Positions 45,829-59,000 of a stretch of 64,000 bases of DNA are shown here, piece after piece. Within the stretch, counting starts at the first letter, position 1; each line of letters opens with the position of its first letter. The position numbers and the translations under genes were made by a program. The notes beneath the pieces are model-generated. The model had not been told where the DNA came from. It ran no database searches and saw only the letters and a program-made list of their open reading frames with translations. The stretch lies in contig NC_092696.1 of assembly GCF_964275005.1 (NCBI RefSeq), positions 25,488,972-25,552,971 of the forward strand, read 5' to 3'. Origin of the DNA: Diadema setosum (taxonomy: Eukaryota; Echinodermata; Echinoidea; Diadematoida; Diadematidae).

Positions 45829-48780
45829 CAACTGAACACTGGATATTTCATGTACGGTACTAGGAACAGTGGCCAAACAAGTTACCTGGCGATGTTATAC
45901 GCCCGATTATATTTGAGTTGGCTCATCACGTTGCAATTTGGAGAGGAGTGAGATGTTCATTAGTGCCTATGATACACGTCAACAATATTTTTTTTTCATC
46001 ATATATGGTGCGACCGTGAGGTGTTCTTTTTTTGTGTGTGTGCATGACTGACAAGATAAAGGGATAAGAAGCCCGAATGATTATTAGCTCAGCAAGAGCT
46101 TATTGAGTTTATGTCCCCTACACGTACACGCCTTCCTATGGCGAATTGTGAGTGATGTACCTGGAAGTTTGTTTGAGGAACCGTGTATAGTGAGCTCGAG
46201 CATTTGATGCTCCATTGTGATGCTCTTTTCGTAGCATTTGGAGAAAGTTGAGTGAATATATATATTTTTTGTTGTTCGATAACATAGATAACTAAGAAGT
46301 TAACACTTAATGATATATCAGTAGGAGGATATTTAGTCGCTTCATGTGTACCACTAGGACCATATAAGTGGGGGTGGTATATAGATGTTAATGGAGTAAC
46401 GATTACCCGCGCGTATAGTTACAATTATAATTTCTACCCCCTTTTTTTGAAGAAGTGTTACAAGTGTTATCGAATCGTGTTAAACATGAGTATACTAGCC
46501 CATGTTAGTTAGCTAGGTCCCATACTCGCCCTAAGTGAAAGGTGAGTTGCAGAAGTGGTGTAACAACGTACTTCAACAGTTGTAACAGTAGTAAGGGCGA
46601 CGGAGTGGTTATTGATGTAAAGATATCACGGCAGGTTCATATCAGGAACCCGAGATATCCCATAAGGTACTTGTGTATGGATTTGAGAATCAAAATTCGT
46701 GTACACGAATGTGCAACTCAGTTGATGAGATATAAGTTAACGATATTTTGAAGTTGTGAAGTCCTGAGGGTTGTTGTGTTCGAATAAACACTACAGATTG
46801 GTTGAGATACTAGATCAGTAAGTGGCATGTGTGATTATATCCGACTCTGGTTTAACCCATGTGACACTGTCCCTTTAGATATTCTCTTTTTTGTTTTTGT
46901 TTTTGGTTCAGTTAAATCCTCCTTGTGTTGTATACTTTTCAGTTAAACTACAATGAAATTACTGGAAAGTTTTACGTTATTTATTCCATGTGTATGCGTT
47001 CTGCTCCTTCAGTTAAATACATGTAGATAGAATAATTGTAACAATCTGCTTATTGTCTAAAGGCCGCTGTTGTCCACGTCAAGCGATTTGCTTATTGATA
47101 ACCCTCTCTTCCACGTGTATACTTATAGATAATTATGCCATGAAATATATGTACGTATTATTCTCATGATTATAAATTCGTAATGATAAAAAAAGATATG
47201 TTTACATAAGAGTTGGGCCATGGTCATAGTACGAGAAATATGGTACAGCCTATACGAAATAAAGGCAATTTGGGTGAGATCATCAATTTGTTCGCCGCAT
47301 AACTCATCGACTACATATCATTGATCTTGTAAATGCGACTCATGCATGCAGACTATATGCTAAGTGGCAAACTTGCGCCCGCACTGAGTTGGAGCCAGCA
47401 CATCACCGCGAAAGGTGCAAGTTTGTGTCCCTTTTCCTACAAAATTTCTGCACAATCATTTCTTATTGTGCACATGTGTAAAGAATATTAACATGTTAAA
47501 GCACATATGAATTGATCACGGACATGTTTAAAGATGACATATGCGTTTAATACCATAATAATATATATGATACTATGATAATACCATATTGCAATTACAT
47601 GTTGACTTGTGTTGATTCATGAAACCCTCAACATCACTTATGTGGCCAAATGAATATCTATACATGCCATGCTATATTTCATCAGCATTTTCAACCATTT
47701 CTCTTCAGATTACTTTGATACGTTCACAAAAGAACCTACCTAAACCAATTAGACGCTGATGTGAATGGCATCCTTCCGTCAATCACAGCTATTGTACTAG
47801 CATAATTAACAAAATACGCTGGAATGCACCTTAAACATCTTTATTATGCCACTGCTTTGATTTTGAACTCCGTTGGTTACGTTGTATAACTTGTTTTTTT
47901 ATGTTTTTATTTCATAGGACAAATGAATATGGATTTCACACAAAGTATAATTGAACCAATGACCTGAATTACACTAAATTGAAATAACGAACTAAGCGTC
48001 TATACCGTGACAACAAAAGACGTTATAATGTTATACGCGTCGGGCAAAATTGTAGTCTTTTCCGTATATGACTATACTTACTTTTAGTGTTGGCAATGTT
48101 TGGAGACGAGGGTAAGATGGCAGGCTCCTCATGGTTATGAGCATCCGGGCAAAGATGGGATAACACATAAAACGTCTCATTATAGTTCTAACTATACTAT
48201 ACCATTATCATGGTAGTTCATGTTGGGCAAATTCCGCTCATCTGCACACCGATGTCAATGCCAAGGGATATCTACAGTATGTGCCAACTTGTGTATTACA
48301 CGCAACTCGATCTTTGCCACCTGTTTTGACGAACGCGCACTTATCATGGCAGGCGTAGTAGAGAATTATCAGTGCACTCTTTCGTTAGGCTGCCGTATTA
48401 TGCCTATAGCAATGAACCCCATCTTCTTATTCTCTTTTTTTTTGGCGAAAAAAAGAAGAAGAAACAAAGTCCAGATACACTCAAATGCGCTCGAATTATA
48501 GGGCAAAATTTGGTTTTCAGCGAACTGACGAACGTATCAGACGTACGCCTAACGAATGATGAGCGTATAATGCTAACCGTTATTACCAGCATTGGAAGAA
48601 ACAAAGAAAAGCCCGTGCCTGTATCGTCCATCCAACGGATGCTTGGCGTCCAATCAACCAGCGACTGTCCGACGCTGAAGCTGTACGCTCAAAACGAATG
48701 ACAAGCGAATACTCAAGGTATGCATAACGTGCTGCGGCCGTCATTTGTGACATATTCGAAGTCTCTGAGCTTTCCTTTCC
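45829..48780. other. Gene-free stretch
   Basis: No exon with recognisable motif was found. A long open frame at 48372-48701 has no family signature. AT-rich intergenic sequence. Confidence 0.45.
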
Positions 48781-48960
48781 ATTTAATTTAGTTTAGTTTA
48801 CTTTATTTTAGTAGCTCAATGACCCTAGGGATATGCGGGTATAAAACAATAACATATTACAGGAAATGAAACTACTTATGCACAAAACGTCACTGGCGAG
48901 ATCGATTTTACAAAATCTAACAAACACAATTGTCACAATACAAGGTTTGGCAAGTAATAG
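48781..48960 (-). repeat. Possible LINE 3' tail
   Basis: TTTAATTTAGTTTAGTTTAC (48781-48800) read on the minus strand gives a TAAACTAAATTAAA tail like those of LINEs in the window, with about 150 bases of unplaced 3' UTR-like sequence. Weak. Confidence 0.3.
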
Positions 48961-49289
48961 TAAGGCTTAACCGTCCTACGTACTTATACTTTATTTATAG
49001 GTAAAAACACAAACTTACAGGTAGGTTACTGGCACCGCCTGTCTGAGCGATAATACGAACATTTATTATTATTGTCTTACATGCAGAGGCTAGTTATCGT
49101 TGAAATCGTTGTCATGATGTCTGACGCAACAAAATACACGATACAACAAACCACCCTATATATTGTGTCCTAAATAGATACAAAATTGTAGTTTCTCTGT
49201 TTTGCAACCTCCATTAACCATACCAATGCAACCATGTACAAGCAAAACTTCCCGGCTTATTATTATCATTACTATTTAATTAATTTGGG

Positions 49290-49485
49290 GGAGGGGGAGA
49301 CATGATGCCCATTTCGGGCAGATCTAAAGGAATTTCGTAAAGGGGCGGTGCCATTGCAAAATCAAAGGGGGCACACCCCCCCCCCCCATTTTTTTCTCTT
49401 CATTTCTGTTGTTTTATCAGACAATAAAGAGGGGGCGCGCACAGGTGCCCCCCCCCCCCCCCCCCCGGAACCGCCACGGCATGAA
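49290..49485 (-). repeat. Interspersed repeat with G-run, copy 2
   Basis: Opposite-strand copy of 22338-22560, with long C-runs on the plus strand (49378-49387 and 49447-49466). The blocks appear in the same order, though diverged. The right border reads CCGGAACCGCCACGG. Confidence 0.5.
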
Positions 49486-49504
49486 CAGTATTAATTGAGA
49501 TCCT

Positions 49505-49975
49505 ATCCACCTAGTTCAAGCTCATATTGCTGACCTACAAGGCACAACATAGTTCTTCCCCAACATAAATTATCTGGCAGATTTGGTCAAGCAGTATCAC
49601 CCTCCTCGTAACCTTCGCTCAAGCACCCAAGCGCTTCTTCACACACCCAGAACCAACACGTCATATTACGGGGGCAGATCTTTTGCAGTTGCTGGACCTA
49701 ATCTTTGGAACAATCTCTCACAAAACATTCGACGGGCATCCAGTTTTTCAAATTTCAAATCCAGTCTGAAAACTCACCTTTTTCGTCTTCCTTGATTAAA
49801 ATAAACATTCATTATCCTTTAGTTATTCATTGTATTTATCATCTTGATTGTTACATTTGTTAGTCATTTGTTTGTATGTTGTATCTTTGCCTTAATTGTA
49901 CAGCGCATAGAGAAGCATGTGCTTATTATGCGCTTTAATAAATGTAGCATTATTATTAGTAGTAGTAGTAATGCT
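49505..49975 (+). mobile_element. LINE 3' part, 5'-truncated
   Basis: The plus strand shows FKLILLTYKAQHSSSPT, a frame change, then YLADLVKQYHPPRNLRSSTQ, a block with YYGGRSFAVAGPNLWNNLSQ and FKSSLKTHLFRLP before a stop. This is the C-terminal tail of a Jockey/L2/CR1-type reverse transcriptase. The 3' UTR has TTGTACAGCGCATAGAGAAG and GCGCTTTAATAAATG, and ends in ATTATTATTAGTAGTAG. It is not the same family as 56410-61660. Confidence 0.8.
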
Positions 49976-50779
49976 AGCTGCCGAGTTTGCTGAAAATCCG
50001 TCATGGGGTTTTCAACAATTAAAAATGCAACGCGTTTGAACAAGACGGAAGATGCATGACGGACGACGTATGACCCACGACGTACGACGCATGCACGACT
50101 CACAATGGACTACGAATGACAGCAATTACCTACGGGTCACTTTGATGTCTTGCTGATAACGCGTGAACGTGTGCGACACACACCGAATGACCAAACTTGA
50201 CAAATTTATAGATTTTCTGCCCCCAGTGGAAGGCACGTTTCATATTTCAGTCGAACAATCACATTACACTCATTATAATAATGATGTGTTTTCCCAATAT
50301 TACCTCTTCTCAAGAAAAACAACAAAACTTTAGATGGGAAGAAAGATTTCCTACATTAAAACTAATATCTACAAGTTTAAGTGTTTTCTTCTCCACTTCT
50401 AAGCAGCTCGAAAGATCAAATTAATACCGTGCATTTTCTAAGACCCACATACAATCATATACAGACATGGCAAACTGAGCAAATTATATACAATTACATA
50501 TATTTTCAAACAACCAGAGGAATATTTCAGGAGAAGATAATAGTAAAATCAATTGTAATGAAGTTACTCCTCACCGAGAATAGTAATGTAAACAAAGGCG
50601 AAAGATGTGGCATACGTTCAAACTGTGATGACCATATGCCTATGCAAATGCAAATATGCTTCTCCATACAATTTAAAAAGCAATGAAAAGCAAAAGAACG
50701 GCAGCAAATTATTGCATATATTGCAATAATACAGTGACTAGTTTTCTGTGACAATCGCGACTCATATTGGGTGATGTTT

Positions 50780-51230
50780 GTAATACCGAAAGCTTGTTAT
50801 TTTGAAGGATTTTTAATCCAAAAATGGAATAAGGTTCGTCATTTCGAATGTTCGTTAATCTAAAAGATAAAATAAAGTTTAGTTATCTCCAAGGTTCGTT
50901 AATCTTAAAATGAAATAAGGTTCGTTACTCCGAATGTTCGTCAATCATCAAAAATGAAATAAGATCCGTTATCTCGGCGGTTGTTAATTCGATTATAGAA
51001 TTGGTTTTGTCTTTCCGAAGATTTTTTTTAATGAGATAAGGTCTGTTATTCTGAAGGTTCGTTATTCCAAAACTTCGTTAATCTTAAAATGAAATGAGGT
51101 TTCTCAATCCGTAATTAAAAAGAAGATGCGTACTAACGAACCATCAGAATAACAAACCCCCTTCCTTCCATTTTAGAATTTGGGTATAACGAACCTCGGG
51201 AATAGCGGCCTTCGGAATGACAAATTGAAA
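50780..51230. repeat. Degenerate GGTTCGTTATTCCGAA-type motif array, copy 2
   Basis: Recurrent AAGGTTCGTTAATC, AATAAGGTTCGTTACTCCGA, TTCGTTATTCC on the left, and AACGAACC, ATAACGAACCTCGGGAATAG, CTTCGGAATGAC on the right. It has the same design as 36825-37275: a degenerate word repeated many times, with orientation switching across the element. Confidence 0.6.
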
Positions 51231-52151
51231 ATGTATTCATCAGTGCATAAGCAAATGAGCTTGAGACAGTGGTCTTAGAATGCTGTCAAAAAATGAAAGT
51301 GTAAAATTCTTTGTAGACAGAACGATTCATAAAATTTCTCTCGAACTATGCGTATTCCATTTTAGAAAAATATGCACGAATGGTACATATACAGCATTGC
51401 ACCAATCAAGCACAGTTAACAGTGTTTCCCACTGGAAAAAGTCCGAGCTGTGTAGATATGCTACCATTGTCTCTGACACTGCCCAAATATGAAGCTATGA
51501 CGGTTAACACTTAACAGAGTGGAAATATAAGATCGGACTTCCTAGTGTACACGCAATGTACGATCTCCATAAATTTTTATGTAGGTCTAGGCTGGTGTTA
51601 AGACAAATCATACAGTAAGCACAATGATAAGTCGAATATCAGTGACTTTTTAACGTGTAACGATTTGTTCACTTCTTATAACTCCTAAGAATGGCATTGA
51701 ATTTGTCTAACGTTTACTATTCTTTTAATGCTGGATTTTTTTTTGCCACCACACTACCCAGTCTAGAAACTTCCATGTGATTCTCCTTTAGGAAATCAAG
51801 TCCAAGAGGAACAAAGTTTGACAGTGTTACTCAGTTTCTTTCAATCACTTTATTTTCTCTATCTTCAAATGACGTATTCTCAGATTTCCCCAAACAATCA
51901 TTATTATCTCCGAAATAAGTTCGTTTTTTTATACATTCATATTAGTGAATCTACGACTTCAGTTTTGACGTGAAGAATCATTATTCTAATTTCGAAGGTT
52001 ACCTCCACATTCACTCCCCTCCCCACTTTTTCTTCCATTTATAACGCCTTAATTCTCTTACTACTCCCTCAACAACTCGTCTTTGCTACTCACATTCCTA
52101 AAACTCTCTATCCTACGTTCCACCACCCTCGGACATATTTCTCCATCCTTA

Positions 52152-52945
52152 GGCCGCGTTCATGCGAATTTCATAGCCAGAATCACAAACATGAATCATG
52201 ATTCAAAACGGCGTTTCAAATCACGGTCTCAGTGGAAGAGCGTTCATGCGTGCTTTCGCAACGCTGATTCTGGCTCAGCTCATCCTTTGCCATTGCGCAG
52301 CGCACTGCGCAGTTTGACCTTGTCTCTGCAACTCGAGCCGGACCTCCTTATTCCAACTGTACAGGCCGTTACGTTTTTACTTCGATGAATACTTTCCGAT
52401 AAGCTGTGGCATTCAGGCTCTGCCCACAGATCGAAGAACAGATCGAGGAATAATACTAATTCTTCGTCTCTCCAATTGTTTTCCTTGGTAGACACAGCGC
52501 TGCAACCATTACTTTTATCAACTCAGTCGGAGAGTAATTACATGTATTATTATATTAAACAGTTAACGTTAGATACGAGCATAGAATCGGTGTGCGGCGT
52601 TGATGTAAACAAACAAGTGCAAGTATGGTACCAAAACACACGATTCATAAAACGTACACAAGCGCGCGAACAGAACTAGAAGCTGTGGGATACCCCATGA
52701 GACACGCATGCGCACAGCGCACAATGACGTCATAGAATCATGATTGAAATCACGGTTGCGTTCATGCGGTTTCTGCGATCGTGATTCTGGCAGAATCATG
52801 ATTCAAAACGCCCTTTTTTCCGCGTTTCAGATCGGCGTTTTGAAACGCGTTTAAATGGAAAAATCGCATGAACGCAACGCAACTAAACACGTTTAGCGAC
52901 TAAACGTGTTTAGAAACGCAATTCTAGTTTCGCATGAACGCAGCC
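52152..52945. mobile_element. PIF/Harbinger-type non-autonomous element (TTA target site)
   Basis: The left end is GGCCGCGTTCATGCGAA and the right end TTCGCATGAACGCAGCC (16 of 17 complementary), flanked by TTA on both sides (52149-52151, 52946-52948). Subterminal AATCATGATTC and GATTCTGGC blocks occur in inverted order near both ends. A 3-bp TTA duplication is typical of PIF/Harbinger. No transposase frame is seen. Confidence 0.75.
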
Positions 52946-53017
52946 TTAGACACGTCTCTCCATCTTCGGACATATTCCCCTGCCATGTCATCATGCTGCG
53001 TTAGATCTACAGTACTC

Positions 53018-56000
53018 TTACTGCCGGTCTAATCGAACCAGTTCAACGCTCAGTTTCCACAGCTTTTCGGCGGCTTCATCGTCCTTGGCAGCTGCACTTT
53101 CAGATGCCGGGGCACAGTCACTATGAGAAACAACGCGAAAGAAATGAGAATGAGATTATAATACACTAATTCACAATTTAGTCATGGGGGTGAACTGTCA
53201 CTTGGTCTACTACCACTTTGTTTAATTGCCATTAAGTTTTAACCTACATTACATGTATCCCTGTTTCGTCTACAATCACTTCGTCTAATGACCTTTAAGT
53301 CCAATTGCCATTTAGCCTCATTACCAGCTGGTCTATATACTTCCGGATGGGCTTTGCCCAATTCGTCTAATACCCACAGTTTTGTTAGACAAAATGGCAA
53401 TTAGCCATCTGGTCATTAGACGAAACGATAAGTAGCCAAACTGGGCATTAGAAGAAGTGACAAGTAGACCAAACGGGCATTAAACAAACAAACAAACAAA
53501 CAAACAAACAAAAAGCAACGATGATAGTAGCAGAAGCATTATCGGTGGTTGTGAAGCAACAAGTGCCGACAAAACCAAAAAATGATTCGGAATAAATGAT
53601 AACAGCACTTAATGAATAAATATGATGCTTCATCACGAAGGCCAAAATGTCGGGAAAATGATTTTTTTTTTTGACAGATACGGACTTGCTAAATGCTACA
53701 CTTTAAATTTATATATATAGTTTGTCATATATACATGTACTTCATTATTAAAAGGAATATATTTTCAAAAAGAATGAAAAATTAGAAAACTGTAAAGGTA
53801 ACAATAATGCCAAAGTTGGTTTTACAAGTATTTTCTTCCTTTTTATATAATCTCCGACTTTATGTGGGTAAAATGATCACAACCATATATGAAATATAAT
53901 CAGGAATTAATAGATAACAATATATTATAAGTACATTAATGTGACAAGAACTGGTATAACCCGTCAAAGAAATCGTCGCACCTGTAGTAGAGGCCAGTTT
54001 CGTTGGCAGCCTTCTCATCCACGCAGCAGTAAATGTTGGTCTGTGCTCCTTGCTCCGCCGTCTTAAAGAAGAGACGCATCACCGGCTCGAAGAGTTTAAA
54101 GAGGATGCCATTGGAACCAAAATGACGCTGGAGGTCGGTGTCTACCCCACCGGGGTGGAGGGAGTAACAGGTTACACCAGTGTCTGGATAGAAAACAAAC
54201 AAACAAACAAACAAACAACAAACAAGCAAAGACACGGGCTTAATATTCATTTTATACTTGGCTTTCAATGTACACACGTAATCCGCAGTGACATTTGGTT
54301 TGTTAGTCCTATCCAAGGATTTAACAAAAGCTCGAAATTAAGAAATTCGCACATCAACTGCCATGGCGTGATTTGGGATGCAGCTACGGTCCAGGCCTAA
54401 CAGATCAAACTGGATTGACATGTTAAGATTAAATTTAATTATTTTGTGGATATGGTGACACGTTATGACAAAAAATGGTCTATGTCATGTGGTGCTTATC
54501 AACAACATTTCCATGAGGGAAATTTCCATGAGGGAAATTACAAAGCAGAGATTGTTGTACTTTCCGAAACGTAAGAAATGACTATGGGCTACTGCCGCCC
54601 CCCCCCCCCCTCTTTGGGATTTCTGTGACGTAGGAGACCGGAGGTGTTTAGTGATTATTGATTGCGAGATAATTATATGCATAATATACATGTAAATGTT
54701 TGATATGTTTGAAGAATAATTCAGTGATATGGATGATTTCTTTTCCTGCCAAGCAAATGTATATCGGTAAATAGCTGATTGTTTACATTTTTTTTTTCCT
54801 TGTCAGTGGGAGCTCTGTCCACTTCCACTCTCCACTGCCTAGTACGTGTAGCACACGTCCTTACATGTTAAATAAGTTCATGATAGGCATTGTACGCGAG
54901 GCCATGGTCTTGTACCATACGCAACGATGTTGATTCCGTGTCATCTGTGTTCATGTTCGTTTCCTTGTTTTGTCTGTGTTTCATGTTTCTCTGTACGCAT
55001 TTCGGTTTCCTTTCTTCTTTTAGGTCTGCATACCCCCACGTAGCTGTTGAGCTAGGACCAGGCGGGAAGCCAGCTATCAATTCCCGAATGTTTTATATTT
55101 TAACCCATGGCTAACACAATAAATTTTGCTTTTAATTCTTTGAATAGTGATGAATTTGATTTGATTTTTTTGATTTTGATTTTATTTCACTTCCAACAAA
55201 CAAATAAGAAATACAAAGAAACACTCATATGCACAGACGTCATGAAATCAGTACCACAATGCGATGAACAGAATAATATTGTAAGAGAAATATAGGTAAA
55301 TTATCAACAGAGATACAAATATGTGTTACGTCACTGTGGTAAATGCATAAACGATATTGCTGGAAATGGAGGGGACTGCTAAAAAGCAGAGCTTGTAGAA
55401 TGCAGTCCCCTCATAAAGAAAAAAAATGCAAAACAACAACAACAACAACAACAACAAATTTCCCTAAGCGGTAGCAAAAACAAAAACAAAAACAAAAACA
55501 GAAACAAAAAAAAAACAGACAAGAGTAATACACAGATACAAGCACACTTACGGACGCACATTAACAAACACATGGCGGCTCTCTTGTAAGGAAAAAAATT
55601 GAGGAGGATAGAAAGATATAGTAGTGAAGAAGGTAGTAAGTTCGAGGTGGACAAGGGGGGGGGGGGAGGAGGGGAGAGGAGAGGAAAATGGTGGGTCATA
55701 TCCTGGGCACTGGAGGCACAGAAGCACAAGCTCGCTGATGAAGAAAGAGTAGTGAGAATAACGAAGCAACAACAACTTTGAAAATCAAAAGTAAAAAAAG
55801 AAAAATGAATTATGCTGCGTACGAAGTTTTTAGATAATTTTTTAACTTTAAAGAAAATGTATGAAAACTTAAAGCTTCTTTTATAATATTATCCAGAGAA
55901 TTCCAGAATTTTGGTCCAGAAAAGGAGAATAAAGATTTTGCAAAAACCGTCCTAGTCAAATGCAAATGATATTCATGGGATTGACGGGTTGGATATGCAT

Positions 56001-59000
56001 GAACAGTTTCATTCTTTAAAAACATGGAATCAAACACAAGGGGGAGAGAATGGTTGGTGAGTTTATACATGAATTGTCCTAATTGCAAACGATAAAGATC
56101 ATGAATTTTCAAAATATTATTTTCGTGGAATAAATTATTAGTATGACTTCTCCACGATTCGTGACAAATGATACGAAGAGCTTTTTTCTGTGATAATAAT
56201 ATTCTTTCTGTATAAGTAGAAAAAGTGTTTCCCCATGCGAGTATCCCATAATTTAAGTAAGGTAGTATCAAAGTAGAATATAACATAAAAAGTACATTTT
56301 TGGGAAGATGAAATTTAACTTTGTTTATAACACTTATATTCCTTGAAATAACACGACATTCTATAACACATTCTATAACACAGTAAGGCACTCTGAATCT
56401 GATCATGTAAATATTATTTCCAGTGTATAATGAAGATTACATATCCGAAAAATACAATACCGCAGCACAAGAATTTGAATATAACTTTGACTCAAATGAT
56501 CCAGTCCAGAGTCCATCGTGTGTTTATTTGACCGAAAATCAGTATAGAAATCGGATCACGAATACAGTTGGTGAAACATTTTTGTTAGCTCACTTTAACT
56601 TACGCAGTTTCAACAAAAATTTTGATAAGTTGCGCTTACTTTTAGAAAACCCAGATCATAAATCTTGCTCCATCATAGGGTTAACAGAAACATGGTTGAA
56701 CTCTAACATCAGTCATTTATTTTCTTTACCCGGATTCGAATTTGTATTTAGAAATAGAAGCGAGAGAGTTGGTGGTGGAGTTGGTTTGTACATCTCGAAA
56801 AAATTAAATATATTATACATGAGGAGATTAGTGTTATGAGCGATGTACTTGAATCCCTTTTTATTGAATTGATAAATCCACATGGAAAAAACATTATGAT
56901 TGGTGTAATTTACAGGCCCCTCGTTCAAATTTGAATGATTTTTTTTGACAGTTTTGCAGGATTTAGTACAAAATCCCATGATACTTAATAAAGATACATT
57001 TTTGACGGGCGATTTTAATATCGATCTCATGAAATGTAACTCCCAAACAGTGGCGTATCTAGGGAAAACGGCGCCCGGGGCAAGCACGAAAATTGCGCCC
57101 CTAATTCCTGAAAAAGTGTTCAACCCAACCTCATCCCGGTAGGGACTTTAAACAAGGTCCACATGATGCTTTTTCAAGCACTTAAAAGGGATCTTTTGAG
57201 GGTGATTTAAATGTAATGAATTTTGATAGATTTTGGCGAGCGAGCGCAGCGAGCGAGCCGAAAATTTTTGTATTTCAGCTTACAAAACATGGAATTCTTG
57301 TCATTTTTTGCTTACCAAATCTTACAATTCTAAACAAGATATAGTGACGGCCTTATAGATAACGATTTATACCAAAAAACTGAGGACCATACTCTACATT
57401 AGTACGCGCGAGTGAGCTGAAATTTGTATATGTCCTCGTCATCATCACGTATTGTTCTTATCTTTTTTAGTATAAATTTTGGCGAGCGAGCGCAGCGAGC
57501 GAGCCGAAAATTTTTGTATTTCAGCTTACAAAACATGGAATTCTTGTCATTTTTTGCTTATTAAATCTCACAATTATAGTGACGACCTTATAGATAACGA
57601 TTTATATCAACAAAGTGAGGACTTGAAAAAATACTCTAAATTAGTACGAGCGAGTCATCATTACGTTTTTTTTCTTATCTTTTTTGATTTTTTTTTTTTG
57701 CGCCCCCCTCCCCCGTATATATATGTTCGAAACCGTTGGCGTCCTCTTTTGATAAAATCGGCGATCGCTTCAGAACGAATGAAATTGCAGACGCTGCTTC
57801 GTGTAACATTTTTCCTGCTAAATATAAAATGACATGAGTGAACACAATAGACATTGTCATTTTGTCCGCGTCATCGTCACGTTTTGTTCCTATCTTCTTC
57901 TCTTTTTTATACAAATTTTGGCGAGCGAGCGTAGCGAGCGAGCCGAAAATTTTTGTATTTCAGCTTACAAATCATGAAACTCTTGTCATTTTTTGCTTAT
58001 TAAATCTTACAATTCTAATCAAGATAATAGTGACGGCCTTATAGATAACGATTTATACCAACAAACCGAGGACTTGAAAAAATAATCTAAATTAGTACGA
58101 GCGAGTGAGCCGAAATTTGTATATTTCCGCGTCATCATTACGTTTTGTTATCATCTTGTTTGATTCGGGTTTTTTTTTGCGCCCCCCCCCCTCCCGTATG
58201 TTCGAAACCGTTGGCGCCTTCTTTTGATCCAATTGGCGATCGCTTCAGAACGAAAGAAATTGCAGCCGCTGCTCCGTGAAACATTTTGCCGAAAATTTTT
58301 GTATTTCAGCTCACAGAACATGGAATTTTTGTGTGAACACAATAAACATTGTCATTTTGTCCGCGTCATCATGTTTAGTTTTTATCTTGTTTGATTTGGT
58401 CTTTTGCCCCCCCCCCCCCCCCCCCCCCACCACCACCATTCTCCCTCCTCCCTTCCGGGCGAGTTTTTTTTTTTTTTTCCCTTCTTCTTCTTCTTTTCTT
58501 TTTTTCTTCTTCTTCTTCGTTTTTTTTTTTTCGTTTTTTTGCGCCCCCAAGGAGTGGCGCCCGGGGCACGTGCCCCCCTTGCCCCCCCCTAGATACGCCA
58601 CTGCTCCCAAAACAGTTCAAAACAATTTATAGAAGCATTAATGTCTGCTTCGTTTTTACCATTAATCTCCAAGCCTACCCGTGTCGCCAGCCAATCGGCT
58701 ACCCTCATAGACAACATTTTTTGTAATGTTTTTCCAATTCCTGAGTCTGGTATCGTCCTCTCAGACATCACTGACCATTTTCCTATATTTGCTCAGGTAC
58801 CAATTAAACTGATTAAACAAAATAATTATTATAAGCGTCGTAAGATTACTGCAGATAATCTTACAAGTCTCCAAAACAGTTTAAAAGAAATCGACTGGTC
58901 TTCTGTATACAACATTACCGATGTCAACTTGTCTTATGACTATTTCATATCTATTCTTACCTCCGAAATCGATAACCATATTCCCCTGCGTAACATAAAA

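Noticed and set aside
48372-48701. 109-aa plus-strand open frame
   Set aside because: No family signature or splice partners; composition like the surrounding intergenic DNA.
58276-58632. Overlapping frames in several phases with poly-P and poly-F
   Set aside because: Same pyrimidine-rich end of the second hAT copy; no coding signal.
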